Assembly (NCBI RefSeq): GCF_902459565.1
Contig: NZ_CABPSN010000002.1
Span: 248,001 to 312,000 of the forward strand
DNA length: 64,000 nt
Direction: 5' to 3'
Source: Pandoraea aquatica
GTDB lineage: Bacteria; Pseudomonadota; Gammaproteobacteria; Burkholderiales; Burkholderiaceae
Shown piece after piece: positions 15,843 through 28,699 of the stretch. The notes below the pieces were generated by a model. The model made no database searches. It saw only the letters and a program-made list of their open reading frames with translations, and had not been told where the DNA came from. A program made the translations under genes and the position numbers. Each line of letters begins with the position of its first letter. Position 1 is the first letter of the stretch.

Positions 15843-16811
15843 TCAATGACCCTTGCGGGCGCCCGGCGCGAGCTTCGGATCGGCGCGCGTGCCGCCCTTC
15901 GGCGCGGGTTTCGCGCCACTGGCCGACGGATCGGAGGCGCGTGCGAGATCGGCCGCGGCGTCCGGATGCAGCGCCAGCGGCGTGGTGTATTGCAGGACCA
16001 GCACCTGACGCTGGCTGCGCAGATTGGCCACCGGCTGACACAGAATGCGCGCAAACGCGGTATCCGAGACCCGGTCGACCTTGGTGATGCGTGCGACCGG
16101 CAGACCGGCGGGGTAGACACCGTCCAGACCGCTGGTGGCGATTTCGTCGCCGACCTTCACGTCGGCCGACAGCGGAATGAAGCGCAGATCGAGCACGTCG
16201 CCACGCAGGCCGCCGTAGATCACGCTATGCACGCCGCTGCGGGTGACCTGCACCGGCACGGCCTGTTCCTTGTCGGTCAGCAGCGTGACTTCGCTTTGCA
16301 TCAGGAACACGCGCGAGACCTGACCGAGCAGGCCTTGTTCGGTGACGACCGGCGCGCCGAGCTTGACGCCGTGCTGCGTGCCGCGATCGATGACCACACG
16401 TTGCGTGAACGGATCGCGCGTGTCGTATTCGATTTCCGCCGGAATGCTCGGCACGGGCAGACGCTCGCGCAGGGCCAGCATCTGGCGCAGATGTTCGTTC
16501 TCGGCGACCAACTGGTTATTGCGCTGAGCCTGCACGGAGAGTTCGAGATTGCGCGCGCGCAGCGTGCCGTTTTCGGTGGTGAGCTGCGATTCGGTCGAGA
16601 AGAAACCCGCTACGCCAAGAATGGCGTCGCGCGGCAACAGCATCATGCGTTGCACGGGATAGAGGGCGGTGCCGACGACGGTTCGCACCCGCTCCAGCGT
16701 GTTGTAGTGCGAGTCGACCACGAGCAGGCCGATGGCGAGCGCGACGAAACAGATCAGCCGGGCCAACGCCGACGGTCCCTGTTTGAACAGTGGCGGCGGA
16801 CTGTACTGCAT
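15843..16811 (-). CDS. mreC: rod shape-determining protein MreC
   Basis: A bitopic periplasmic scaffold that activates the PBP2-RodA machinery. It has 322 residues: one N-terminal membrane helix (ALARLICFVALAIGLLVVDS), a coiled-coil stretch (residues about 70-110, LTTENGTLRARNLELSVQAQ) and the beta-rich periplasmic domain with GVKLGAPVVTEQGLLGQV and DEIATSGLDGVYPAGLPV. The C terminus is a basic, Pro/Ala-rich tail. It is separated from mreB by 196 bases without a clear terminator. Confidence 0.94.
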   Translation of the reverse strand: MQYSPPPLFKQGPSALARLICFVALAIGLLVVDSHYNTLERVRTVVGTALYPVQRMMLLPRDAILGVAGFFSTESQLTTENGTLRARNLELSVQAQRNNQLVAENEHLRQMLALRERLPVPSIPAEIEYDTRDPFTQRVVIDRGTQHGVKLGAPVVTEQGLLGQVSRVFLMQSEVTLLTDKEQAVPVQVTRSGVHSVIYGGLRGDVLDLRFIPLSADVKVGDEIATSGLDGVYPAGLPVARITKVDRVSDTAFARILCQPVANLRSQRQVLVLQYTTPLALHPDAAADLARASDPSASGAKPAPKGGTRADPKLAPGARKGH

Positions 16812-17007
16812 GGTGGGCCCTTCAGGGAAGCACGCGCAGCGAGACGCTGCGGTGCGCGAGTGGTGTCAGTCGGGCGCGACGAAGTGACGTGACAAGCGGC
16901 GTGACGCCCGGCTTCGTGCGCAAGATCTTGCTGCGCGGTCTGCCGTGCCGGGCGAGGTGTGCAAGGGAATGCCCCACCGCGCCGGACGACGAACCTCGCA
17001 CGTTGGC

Positions 17008-18601
<1,594 letters not shown>

Positions 18602-18901
18602 ATGGCTTTGAATCTCTCAGACGTCAAACGCATCGCTCATCTCGCGCGTCTCGAGCTGGCCGATGACGAGGCGGCTCACATGGAAAAGGAGCTCAACGGC
18701 TTCTTCGCGCTCGTCGAACAGATGCAGTCGGTCGATACGACGGGCGTTGCACCGCTCGCGCATCCCATCGAACAAATTCAGGAAGTCGCTCAGCGTCTGC
18801 GCACCGATGCGGTGACGGAGCTGGTCGATCGCGAGGCGAATCAGCGTCCGGCACCTGCCGTGCAGGACGGCCTCTATCTGGTGCCGAAGGTCATCGAGTG
18901 A
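18602..18901 (+). CDS. gatC: Asp-tRNA(Asn)/Glu-tRNA(Gln) amidotransferase subunit C
   Basis: GatC stabilises the GatA-GatB complex that amidates misacylated Glu-tRNA(Gln) and Asp-tRNA(Asn). From ATG 18602 the product has the standard 99 residues and the family pattern [14 protein letters not shown], then [13 protein letters not shown] and a C-terminal [10 protein letters not shown]. First gene of gatC-gatA-lipoprotein-gatB. Confidence 0.95.
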   Translation: MALNLSDVKRIAHLARLELADDEAAHMEKELNGFFALVEQMQSVDTTGVAPLAHPIEQIQEVAQRLRTDAVTELVDREANQRPAPAVQDGLYLVPKVIE

Positions 18902-19004
18902 GTCCCGCGCGAGACGTGAGCGCTGTCCGAGAGGACATCCGCGTCTCACGCACCCGGGGCTTCATGCCTTCCGCCTTCATGCGCTACCCAGTCAAGCCGC
19001 CATC

Positions 19005-20495
<1,491 letters not shown>

Positions 20496-20497
20496 TC

Positions 20498-21010
20498 ATG
20501 AGCCGCCAGCGCATGCAACGCGACACGACATCGCTCGCTCCGACCGGCGCACGCACGGCGTCGCTCGTCTCCCGCGGGCTGATGCTGGCCGGTATGGTGC
20601 TGACGCTTGCATCGTGCTCGCTGCCCTTCTCGCGCCCGACCCCCATCGCCTATAGAGAGATCAACCTCGCGGGCTACTGCTCGCAGACCGACGAAGACGG
20701 CTTTCGCGAACAGGCGACGCTCAAAGTGCAGGGCAATGCGGTGCAGGCGCTGGACTGGCGTCTGTGGGTCGGCAGCCGTGGCAGTTGCCATTTCAATCTG
20801 GCGAACTTTCACCAGACGCAGTGGAAGCCGAGCATCGAGCTGCGCGCGAACAGCGGCAGCTGCAAGCTGCTCATCTGGCAGGACCCGGGCAACGTGACGA
20901 TCGGCCACGCGAACTGCGAGGCGTATTGCACGGGCGATGTCTATGACAACGCATGGCCGGTGAGCTTCGATCCGCAGTCGGGCTCGTGCGCACGCGGCAC
21001 GCGCAGATAA
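20498..21010 (+). CDS. predicted lipoprotein within the gatCAB operon
   Basis: The 170-residue product starts at ATG 20498, two bases after the gatA stop. A signal (SRGLMLAGMVLTLASCSLPF) ends in lipobox LASC, so the mature protein should be lipid-anchored at Cys near residue 39. The mature part has six further Cys (GYCSQTD, SRGSCHFN, SGSCKLLIW, ANCEAYC, SGSCARG), suggesting disulfides, and Trp/Gly-rich beta-like segments (VGSRGSCHFNLANFHQTQWKP). I do not recognise the family. Co-transcription with a cytoplasmic tRNA amidotransferase does not reveal a function. Confidence 0.78.
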   Translation: MSRQRMQRDTTSLAPTGARTASLVSRGLMLAGMVLTLASCSLPFSRPTPIAYREINLAGYCSQTDEDGFREQATLKVQGNAVQALDWRLWVGSRGSCHFNLANFHQTQWKPSIELRANSGSCKLLIWQDPGNVTIGHANCEAYCTGDVYDNAWPVSFDPQSGSCARGTRR

Positions 21011-21153
21011 GCCATATTTGACGTGGCCAGCGCTGGCAGGCATCGACGAACAGGAACAGGCCGCACCGCTTCTCGGGAAGACCTGAGAGACGGGTGGCAG
21101 CAAAGGCAGGGCGACATGCGCCGTGCCGACAAGTTGAGACAAGGGTGAACCTT

Positions 21154-22626
21154 ATGCAATGGGAAGTCGTTATTGGTCTGGAGACGCACACGCAGCTCTC
21201 CACCGCTTCCAAGATTTTCTCGGGCGCATCGACGCAGTTCGGCGCGGCCCCCAACACGCAGGCCTGCCCTGTGGATCTGGCGCTGCCGGGCGTGCTGCCC
21301 GTGCTCAATCGCGGCGCGGTCGAGCGTGCGATCGAGTTCGGTCTCGCGATTGGGGCGACGATTGCGCCGCGTAGCATCTTCGCGCGCAAGAATTACTTCT
21401 ACCCCGATCTGCCCAAGGGCTATCAGATCAGCCAGTACGAAATTCCGGTGGTGCAGGGCGGATCGATGAAGATCCAGGTCGAAGCCGACCCGCGCACCGG
21501 CCGTGAGGCCTATGAGAAGGTCGTCACGCTCACGCGCGCTCACCTTGAGGAAGACGCGGGCAAGTCGCTGCACGAAGACTTCGCGGGCATGACCGGTATC
21601 GACCTGAACCGTGCCGGCACGCCGCTGCTCGAAATCGTGACGGAGCCGGAAATGCGCAGCGCAGCCGAAGCCGTGGCGTACGCGAAGGCGCTGCACGGTC
21701 TGGTCGTGTGGCTCGGTATCTGCGACGGCAACATGCAGGAAGGCTCGTTCCGTTGCGACGCCAACGTGTCTGTGCGCCCGGTCGGTCAGAAGGAGTTCGG
21801 CACGCGCGCCGAAATCAAGAACCTGAACTCGTTCCGCTTCCTCGAAGAGGCGATTCAGTATGAAGTGCGTCGTCAGATCGAACTGATCGAAGACGGCGGC
21901 ACGGTGGTGCAGGAAACGCGTCTGTACGATCCGGACAAGAAGGAAACGCGTTCGATGCGCAGCAAGGAAGACGCGCACGACTACCGTTACTTCCCGGACC
22001 CGGACCTGATGCCGCTCGTGATCGATAGCGAGTGGGTCGAGCGTGTGCGCGCATCGTTGCCGGAACTGCCGGCGGGTATGCAGGCGCGCTTCGTCGAGGC
22101 GTACGGTCTGTCGGATTACGACGCCGCCGTGCTTACGCAATCGAAGGCGCAGGCCGCTTACTTCGAAGCAGTGGTCGCCAAGGCAGGCAAGGCGAGCGCC
22201 AAGCCGGCCGCTAACTGGATCATGGGCGAACTGTCGTCGCTGCTGAACCGCGAAGACATCGCCATCGATGCCAGCCCGGTGTCAAGCGCACAACTCGCCG
22301 GTCTGCTCGCCCGTATTGCGGACAACACGATCTCCAACAAGATCGCCAAGGAAGTCTTCCAGCTGATGTGGGAAGAGCGCGCGACCGACGAGGGGGCCGC
22401 CGACCGCATCATCGAAGCGAAGGGCCTCAAGCAGATCACCGACACGGGCGCGATCGAGAAGATCATCGACGAAGTGCTGGCGGCGAATGCCAAGTCCGTC
22501 GAGGAATTCCGCGCGGGCAAGGAGAAGGCGTTCAACGCGCTGGTCGGTCAGGCGATGAAGGCCACGAAGGGCAAGGCCAACCCGGCGCAGGTCAACGAGC
22601 TGCTCAAGAAGAAGCTCGGCGCGTAA
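21154..22626 (+). CDS. gatB: Asp-tRNA(Asn)/Glu-tRNA(Gln) amidotransferase subunit B
   Basis: GatB binds the misacylated tRNA and activates its side chain with ATP. The start ATG 21154 ([17 protein letters not shown]) has AAGGGTG upstream and gives 490 residues, the normal length. Conserved motifs are the N-terminal [29 protein letters not shown] and [10 protein letters not shown]. The C-terminal YqeY-like domain ends [19 protein letters not shown]. An intrinsic terminator closes the operon. Confidence 0.97.
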   Translation: MQWEVVIGLETHTQLSTASKIFSGASTQFGAAPNTQACPVDLALPGVLPVLNRGAVERAIEFGLAIGATIAPRSIFARKNYFYPDLPKGYQISQYEIPVVQGGSMKIQVEADPRTGREAYEKVVTLTRAHLEEDAGKSLHEDFAGMTGIDLNRAGTPLLEIVTEPEMRSAAEAVAYAKALHGLVVWLGICDGNMQEGSFRCDANVSVRPVGQKEFGTRAEIKNLNSFRFLEEAIQYEVRRQIELIEDGGTVVQETRLYDPDKKETRSMRSKEDAHDYRYFPDPDLMPLVIDSEWVERVRASLPELPAGMQARFVEAYGLSDYDAAVLTQSKAQAAYFEAVVAKAGKASAKPAANWIMGELSSLLNREDIAIDASPVSSAQLAGLLARIADNTISNKIAKEVFQLMWEERATDEGAADRIIEAKGLKQITDTGAIEKIIDEVLAANAKSVEEFRAGKEKAFNALVGQAMKATKGKANPAQVNELLKKKLGA

Positions 22627-22717
22627 CTGGGTTAGCAGGTAAGCCAGTCAACGAACCGATGAGATTTGCCGGTAGCGCACGCTGCCGGTGACGGATCTCG
22701 ACGCCGTACGTGAAAGG

Positions 22718-22756
22718 AAGGGCGCGGTAGCCGGATCGGCACCGCGCCCTTTTTTT
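22718..22756 (+). terminator. intrinsic terminator of the gatCAB operon
   Basis: An 11-bp stem AAGGGCGCGGT / ACCGCGCCCTT is followed by a T run, about 90 bases after the gatB stop. Confidence 0.92.
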
Positions 22757-22812
22757 GTGCCCCCCGCAATTTGCGCCATACTGCCAACTAACTTTTCACG
22801 CAGGAGTTGGCG

Positions 22813-23619
22813 ATGTTCGAGAAATACCGCGTACCGCTCGGCAAGAAACTGGACCTCTCAAGCTTCGACCCTGCCGACAAGCCGTTCTCCGGCGACAACA
22901 AGGAAGACGACAAGACGCGTCTGGCCGAGCTGGCGCTCAAACTCGACGAACTGCAGACGATCCTGCACGCCAACAGCAAACATCGTGTGCTGCTGGTGCT
23001 TCAGGGCATGGATACCAGCGGCAAGGACGGCACCATTCGCGCGGTGTTCCAGAACGTCGATCCGCTGGGCATCCGCGTGGCCAACTTCAAATCGCCCACG
23101 CCCATCGAACTGGCGCGCGACTTCCTCTGGCGCGTTCACATGGTCGTACCGGCGGCGGGCGAGCTGGCGATCTTCAACCGCAGCCATTACGAAGACGTGC
23201 TCATCACGCGCGTGCACGACTGGATCGATGCGGACGAGTGCAAGCGCCGCTACACGCACATCAACAACTTCGAGCAGCTGCTCGTCGACAACAACACGCA
23301 CATCATCAAGTGCTTCCTGCACATCTCGTCGGAGGAGCAGCGCAAGCGGCTCCAGGAGCGCATCGACGATCCGAACAAGCACTGGAAATTCGAGCTGGGC
23401 GACCTCAAGGAACGCAGCTTCTGGCCGCAATACACAAAGGCCTACGAGGCGGCTTTATCGGCGACCTCGACGGAACACGCACCGTGGTATATCGTCCCTT
23501 CCGACTCAAAACGCCACCGTAATCTGATGGTGGCAGAGTTGCTGGTGCAAGCGCTGAGCGAGCTGAAGCTGACGTATCCGCCCGGCAGACCGGAGTTGAC
23601 GGGCATGAAGGTGGAGTAG
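22813..23619 (+). CDS. ppk2: polyphosphate kinase 2 (PPK2) family protein
   Basis: PPK2 enzymes transfer phosphate between polyphosphate and nucleotides. The 268 residues from ATG 22813 (AGGAG seven bases upstream; a TTG two codons earlier is also in frame) contain Walker A-like GMDTSGKDGTIRAVF, Walker B-like FNRSHYEDVLITRVH and the lid ISSEEQRKRLQERIDDP. The lone PPK2 domain places it in class I or III, which use nucleoside di- or monophosphates; sequence alone does not settle which. It is a single-gene unit behind the gatB terminator. Confidence 0.92.
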   Translation: MFEKYRVPLGKKLDLSSFDPADKPFSGDNKEDDKTRLAELALKLDELQTILHANSKHRVLLVLQGMDTSGKDGTIRAVFQNVDPLGIRVANFKSPTPIELARDFLWRVHMVVPAAGELAIFNRSHYEDVLITRVHDWIDADECKRRYTHINNFEQLLVDNNTHIIKCFLHISSEEQRKRLQERIDDPNKHWKFELGDLKERSFWPQYTKAYEAALSATSTEHAPWYIVPSDSKRHRNLMVAELLVQALSELKLTYPPGRPELTGMKVE

Positions 23620-23777
23620 CGAGGCAATGCGGCGGCGCAGCATCGCAGCGAATATAACGACGGGCAAGCAGTGAACGGCCACGGTAAGTCATGGCTGTTT
23701 TATCAGTAGAAACAGGCGCGGCCGGGAGGGCGGGGGCTCGACCAGCGTCGGCGTCGCATGGGGAAACGGGGAAGAAG

Positions 23778-25043
23778 ATGAGTGACGAGAACGCCCGCCG
23801 GCCGTTGCCGGGGGACGCGGCTGCCCACGGGCATGGCGGCCAGCCGGGGAACGGTGCGAAGGGGACGAAGGGTTCCAAGGGATCGCGCCGTTGGATCGTG
23901 GGACTGATTGCGGTCGCGGTCATCGCCGGCGGGGCCACGTGGCTGCGCTCGCGCGGTGCCGAGAAGACCGTCAAGGCGGCGGCTGCACCGTCCGTCACGG
24001 CCGCGACGGTCGAAGTGCGCGACGTCCCCGTGCGGCTCATCGCCAACGGCACGGTGACGGCGCGTCAGACCATCGACGTCCGCCCGCAAATCTCCAGCAC
24101 CATCCGTCAGGTGCACATCAAGGAAGGCGACTTCGTCAAAGCCGGGCAACTGCTGTTCTCGCTCGACGCCCGTATGGACGAAGCGAACCTCAAGAAGGTG
24201 CAGGCGCAACTGGCAAAGGACGAAGCCGACCTCGCCAACGCTCGCCGCACGCTTGCACGCACCAAACAGCTGATCGCAGAACACTTCGTCTCGCAAAGCG
24301 CGCTCGATACGGCGCAAAGCGGCGTGGACAGCCTCACTGCGCAGGTCGCCGCCGACCGTGCGGCCATTTCAGCCAGTCAGGTGGCCGTCGACTACAACCA
24401 GATCCGTGCGGGTATCGACGGACGCACCGGCGCGATCAACGTGCATCCGGGCAGTCTGGTGACACCGGGCGGCGCAGCGCTCGTGAGCATCACCCAGCTC
24501 GATCCGATCGACATCAGCTTCACGCTGCCCGAAGGGGCGCTGGCTGAATTGCAGGCCGCGCGCGCGGGTGGCCCGGTTGCCGTGACGGCCACGCTCGGAA
24601 CCACCGGCGTGAACGTCACCGGTCAGCTCAGCTTCATCGACAACGCGGTGGACTCGCAGACGGGCACGATCCGCCTGAAAGCCGCGTACGACAACCGGGA
24701 AGCGAAGCTGTGGCCCGGCATGTATCTGAACGTCGCCGTCATCGGCCGCGTGCTGAAGCAGGCAAGCGTGGTGCCGCCGCAAGCGGTGCAGACCGGACCG
24801 GACGGCAAGTTCGTCTATGTGATCGGCGGCGACGGCAAAGTGACCGCCAAGCCGGTCAAAGTCGGCTATGTGGAAGCGAAGCTCGCGGTCGTCGACGGCG
24901 TGTCGGCCGGGGCGAAGGTCGTGCAGGAGGGCGCAGAAAACCTGCGTCCGGGTAACAAGGTGACGATCGTGGCGTCGCGCGAAGGCGCTGCGGCGGGCGA
25001 AGGTGGTGCCGGTGCTGGCGGCGGCTCAGGGAAAGCGCCATGA
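23778..25043 (+). CDS. RND efflux membrane-fusion protein, MdtA-like
   Basis: The periplasmic adaptor of a tripartite efflux pump. ATG 23778 (GGGGAAG upstream) gives 421 residues; an in-frame ATG at 23691 is a less likely start. After a Gly-rich cytoplasmic leader there is one membrane helix (RWIVGLIAVAVIAGGATWL, about 40-58). Then come the lipoyl half-motifs (VRPQISSTIRQVHIKEGDFVKAGQLLFSLDAR) interrupted by an alpha-hairpin, and the beta-barrel region (LDPIDISFTLPE). The tail is Gly-rich. Its stop overlaps the transporter start (ATGA), so pump and adaptor are coupled. No outer-membrane factor is present. Confidence 0.92.
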   Translation: MSDENARRPLPGDAAAHGHGGQPGNGAKGTKGSKGSRRWIVGLIAVAVIAGGATWLRSRGAEKTVKAAAAPSVTAATVEVRDVPVRLIANGTVTARQTIDVRPQISSTIRQVHIKEGDFVKAGQLLFSLDARMDEANLKKVQAQLAKDEADLANARRTLARTKQLIAEHFVSQSALDTAQSGVDSLTAQVAADRAAISASQVAVDYNQIRAGIDGRTGAINVHPGSLVTPGGAALVSITQLDPIDISFTLPEGALAELQAARAGGPVAVTATLGTTGVNVTGQLSFIDNAVDSQTGTIRLKAAYDNREAKLWPGMYLNVAVIGRVLKQASVVPPQAVQTGPDGKFVYVIGGDGKVTAKPVKVGYVEAKLAVVDGVSAGAKVVQEGAENLRPGNKVTIVASREGAAAGEGGAGAGGGSGKAP

Positions 25044-28000
25044 ACCTCTCAGAACTCTGTATCCGCCGTCCGGTGATGACGATCCTGCTGTGCGTGGCGG
25101 CCGTCGTTGCCGGTCTGATCGCGTACGGACAGATTCCGATTTCGGCCCTGCCCAGCTACAACTCGCCGGTGATTCAGGTCACGGCGACACTGCCGGGCGC
25201 GAGTCCGGAGACGATGGCCGCATCGGTTGCGGCACCGATGGAAAAGCAGTTCTCGACGATTGCGGGTGTGGCGGTCATCAGTTCGACCAACACGCAGGGC
25301 ACCACGTCGATCATCATCGAATTCGACAGCGACCGCGATATCGACGCGGCGGCCGTCGACGTGCAGGCGGCGCTGTTCCGCGCGCAGCGCAAGCTGCCGG
25401 TAGAGATGACGACGCCGCCGTCGTATCGCAAGGTCAATCCGGCCGATGCGCCGATTCTGTTCCTCGCGATGAACTCGCCGTCGATGTCGCTCGCCGAGCT
25501 GGACGACTACGCGGAGAACCTCGTCTCGCCCACGCTCTCCACGCTGCCCGGCGTGGCGCAGGTGCTGATCTTCGGCCAGAAGCGCTTCGCCGTGCGCGTG
25601 AAGGCGCGCCCCGACGCGCTCGCCGCACGCAAGCTCACGCTCGACGACGTGGCGCGTGCACTCGCCTCGGCCAACGCGAACAGCCCGGTAGGCACGCTCG
25701 ACGGCAGCCGTCAGACGCTGACCATCGAGGCCAACCGTCAGATGACGAAGGCCGACCAGTTCGCGAACCTCATCATCGCCAGCGTCAACGGCAGCCCGGT
25801 GTATCTGCGCGATGTGGCGGATGTGCAGGACAGCGTCGAATCGGTGAAGACAGGGAGCTGGGTGAACGGCGAGCGCTCGATTGTGCTCGCGGTGCTGCGT
25901 CAGCCGAATGCGAACACGGTCGCAACGGTCGATCAGGTGAAGGCGGCGCTGCCGCGACTCGCGGAGCAGATGCCGCAGTCGATTCAGGTCAAGCTGCTCA
26001 ACGACCGCTCGGTGTCGATTCGCGAGTCCATCGACGACGTGCAGTTCACGCTCGCGCTCACGGTGATTCTCGTGACGCTGGTGATTTTCCTGTTCCTGCG
26101 CCGTCTGGCCGCCACGCTCATTCCGGTAATGTCGTTGCCGGTGTCGCTGATCGGCACCGTCGCGCTCATGAAAGGTATGGGCTACTCGATCGACAACATC
26201 TCGCTGCTGGGCATCACGCTCGCTGTGGGTCTGGTGGTCGACGACGCCATCGTGATGCTGGAGAACATCGTGCGTCACATCGAGAACGGCGTGCCGCCGT
26301 TGCGTGCGGCGCTCGTCGGCTCGCGCGAGATGGGCTTCACGATTCTCTCGATCTCGATTTCGCTGGTGGCGGTGTTCATCCCCATCTTCTTCATGCCGGG
26401 CGTGATCGGGCTGATGTTCCACGAGTTCGCGGTGGTGGTGTCGCTTGCGATTCTGGTGTCGGCGGCGGTGTCGCTCACGCTGATTCCGATGCTGTGCAGC
26501 CGCTATCTCAAGCACGAGCAGGATGAGGGTCTGGGCCTGCGCGCCACGCAGTGGTTCGAGGATGGCTTCGTGTGGGTGCAGGACGCCTACGTGCGCAGCG
26601 TCGATTGGTGCCTCGCGCACCGCAAGTGGGTGATCGGCGCGGCGGGGGCCACGTTCATCGCCACGGGCGTACTGTTCGCCACCATCCCGAAGGGCTTCTT
26701 CCCGAGTGAAGACATCGGGCAGGTACAGGTGACGGCCGAAGGCGCGCAGGACATTTCGTTTACAGCGATGTCGGCGTTGCTGCGTCAGGCGGGCGACATC
26801 ATCCGAGCGAATCCGGCGGTGGAGACCGTGATCGTGTCGGCCAACGACAGCAATCAGGGCCGCATGTTCATCAACCTGAAGCCGCACGGGGAGCGACCGC
26901 ACATGAGCGAAGTGCTCGAAGTCCTGCGGCGCGACGTCAAACAGGTGCCGGGGCTGAACGTCTACTTCAATCCGGTGCAGAACCTGCAACTGGGCGGCAA
27001 GCAGAGCAAGAGCCGCTATCAGTACGTGATGCAGAGCGTGAAGCCCGGCGAGATGCAGTTGTGGTCCGACCGGCTGATGAACCTCATGCGTGCCGATGCG
27101 ATCTTCCGCGACGTGACGACGGATGCGCAGATGAAGGGCTTGCAGGCGCAACTCACCATCGACCGCGACAAGGCGAACACGCTCGGTGTCGCCATCGGCG
27201 ATATCCGTAGCGCGCTTTACAGCGCATTCGGTGAGCGTCAGGTGTCGACGATCTACACGCCGAGCGACAGCTATCAGGTGATTCTGCAGGCCGACGATAA
27301 CGACCGCCGCGACGAAGGCGCGTTCGACAAGATCTACGTGCGTGGCAAGGGCGGTGCGCTGGTGCCGCTCTCGGCCGTGGCGACCGTGGAGCGCAAGATG
27401 GGACCGGTGTCGGTGAACCATCAGGGCCAGTTGCAGGCGGTCACGCTGTCGTTCAACCTCGCGCCGGGCGCAGCGCTGGGCGACGCATCCAAGAAGATCG
27501 TGGGCTTCCAGCAGCAACTGGGTTTCCCGCCGAGCATCATTACGAGCTGGGGCGGCGACGCGGCTGCGTTCCAGAAGTCGCAGTCGAGTCAGGTGGTGCT
27601 GCTGGTCGGTGCGTTGCTGGTGATCTACGTGCTGCTCGGCGTGCTGTACGAGAGCTACATCCATCCGATCACGATTCTGGCCGGTCTGCCGTCGGCCGCT
27701 GTGGGGGCGCTGATCACGCTGCGTCTGTTCGGCATGGATCTGTCGCTTATCGCGGTGATCGGCATTCTGATGCTGATCGGTATCGTGAAGAAGAACGCCA
27801 TCATGATGATCGACTTCGCGCTCGATGCGCAGCGTAATGGCGGCATGACGCCTACCGAGGCCATCCGTCAGGCGTGCGCGCTGCGCTTCCGTCCGATCAT
27901 GATGACGACGCTGGCGGCGCTCATGGGCGCGTTGCCGATTGCGTTGGGGCTGGGGGCGGGGGCGGAGCTGCGCCAGCCGCTCGGTCTGGCCGTCGTCGGT

Positions 28001-28207
28001 GGGCTGTTGTTCTCACAGGTGATCACGCTCTACATCACGCCGGTCATCTATCTGTATCTCGACCGCTTCGCTGGCAAGGGGCCGCTCGTGCTGCCCGGTG
28101 ACAAGGCGGCGAACGATGGTGGCGGCGAGCAAGACGGCAGTCATGACGTCACCGACGTCAATATGCACAAGACGAGTCACGCCCACCCAGCGTTGACTAA
28201 GCGATGA
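25040..28207 (+). CDS. RND multidrug efflux transporter, HAE1/MdtB-like
   Basis: A proton-driven inner-membrane pump of 1055 residues. The N terminus MNLSELCIRRPVMTILLCVA, the first helix, the large periplasmic porter domains and the repeat after about residue 530 are typical of the family. The proton-relay acidic pair is in helix 4 (GLVVDDAIVMLENIVRHIENG), and helix 11 has GIVKKNAIMMIDFALDAQ. Length and motifs fit multidrug (HAE1) rather than metal (HME) transporters; substrates cannot be predicted. It overlaps the adaptor gene by four bases and is followed by a hairpin at 28226. Confidence 0.93.
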   Translation: MNLSELCIRRPVMTILLCVAAVVAGLIAYGQIPISALPSYNSPVIQVTATLPGASPETMAASVAAPMEKQFSTIAGVAVISSTNTQGTTSIIIEFDSDRDIDAAAVDVQAALFRAQRKLPVEMTTPPSYRKVNPADAPILFLAMNSPSMSLAELDDYAENLVSPTLSTLPGVAQVLIFGQKRFAVRVKARPDALAARKLTLDDVARALASANANSPVGTLDGSRQTLTIEANRQMTKADQFANLIIASVNGSPVYLRDVADVQDSVESVKTGSWVNGERSIVLAVLRQPNANTVATVDQVKAALPRLAEQMPQSIQVKLLNDRSVSIRESIDDVQFTLALTVILVTLVIFLFLRRLAATLIPVMSLPVSLIGTVALMKGMGYSIDNISLLGITLAVGLVVDDAIVMLENIVRHIENGVPPLRAALVGSREMGFTILSISISLVAVFIPIFFMPGVIGLMFHEFAVVVSLAILVSAAVSLTLIPMLCSRYLKHEQDEGLGLRATQWFEDGFVWVQDAYVRSVDWCLAHRKWVIGAAGATFIATGVLFATIPKGFFPSEDIGQVQVTAEGAQDISFTAMSALLRQAGDIIRANPAVETVIVSANDSNQGRMFINLKPHGERPHMSEVLEVLRRDVKQVPGLNVYFNPVQNLQLGGKQSKSRYQYVMQSVKPGEMQLWSDRLMNLMRADAIFRDVTTDAQMKGLQAQLTIDRDKANTLGVAIGDIRSALYSAFGERQVSTIYTPSDSYQVILQADDNDRRDEGAFDKIYVRGKGGALVPLSAVATVERKMGPVSVNHQGQLQAVTLSFNLAPGAALGDASKKIVGFQQQLGFPPSIITSWGGDAAAFQKSQSSQVVLLVGALLVIYVLLGVLYESYIHPITILAGLPSAAVGALITLRLFGMDLSLIAVIGILMLIGIVKKNAIMMIDFALDAQRNGGMTPTEAIRQACALRFRPIMMTTLAALMGALPIALGLGAGAELRQPLGLAVVGGLLFSQVITLYITPVIYLYLDRFAGKGPLVLPGDKAANDGGGEQDGSHDVTDVNMHKTSHAHPALTKR

Positions 28208-28699
28208 CTAAGCGCTGACCACACCGACGGCGCGCATCGGCTTCTTCTGCCGACTGCGCGCCGTCGATCCCCTCTCTCCGGGCAAAGCCCATCCTCATTG
28301 CCACGCAAGTCATGCAATTTGGCTTGTGAATCCGCTGATTCCTGACGTTTACGCACACTTTTGTAGGCCCTTGGTTTGCGTTTAGTCACATTCCGATTTT
28401 TCAGTTGAAGTCGCCGACGGCGTTCTGCCGTCCGGTATCCACAGCCTGCCTTGTTTTCACGCCGATTTCGCGTCGATTTTCGCGACTGTCGAAGCGCGTC
28501 CGGAGGTATCGGAAATGGCGCACGAATGGGCGATTTCATGCTTGCGACGAATGTCAATTTGCGAAAGCTGCGCGACGCACGCGACAACGCGACGACGCAC
28601 ATTCGGGCATAAATCGCCCCAGTCGTCGCGAACGAGTCTCTCGGATCGTGACGTCGTTTCCTTAAATCTCTCCCATTCCTCAAATCTCGGAATCGAAAA
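28208..28699. other. intergenic region between the RND pump and the pilus operon
   Basis: These 492 bases contain a terminator-like hairpin at the start (28226-28265). A less GC-rich stretch at 28310-28420 and 28650-28690 presumably carries the pilus-operon promoter. I see no convincing gene, and no -35/-10 pair I would defend. Confidence 0.5.
28226..28265 (+). terminator. hairpin after the RND transporter gene
   Basis: An 11-bp stem GACGGCGCGCA / TGCGCGCCGTC extends through an inner TCGGC/GCCGA pairing. There is no T run, so termination is likely but not certain. Confidence 0.55.

Noticed and set aside
25049-27664. An 871-residue open frame on the minus strand opposite the RND transporter
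   Set aside because: Long antisense frames are expected in high-GC coding DNA. This one is rich in Arg, His and Gln with no domain, while the plus strand encodes a clear RND pump.
28405-28665. An 86-residue open frame between the RND pump and the pilin gene
   Set aside because: It has Arg-rich shadow composition, no ribosome-binding site and no motif; treated as noncoding.
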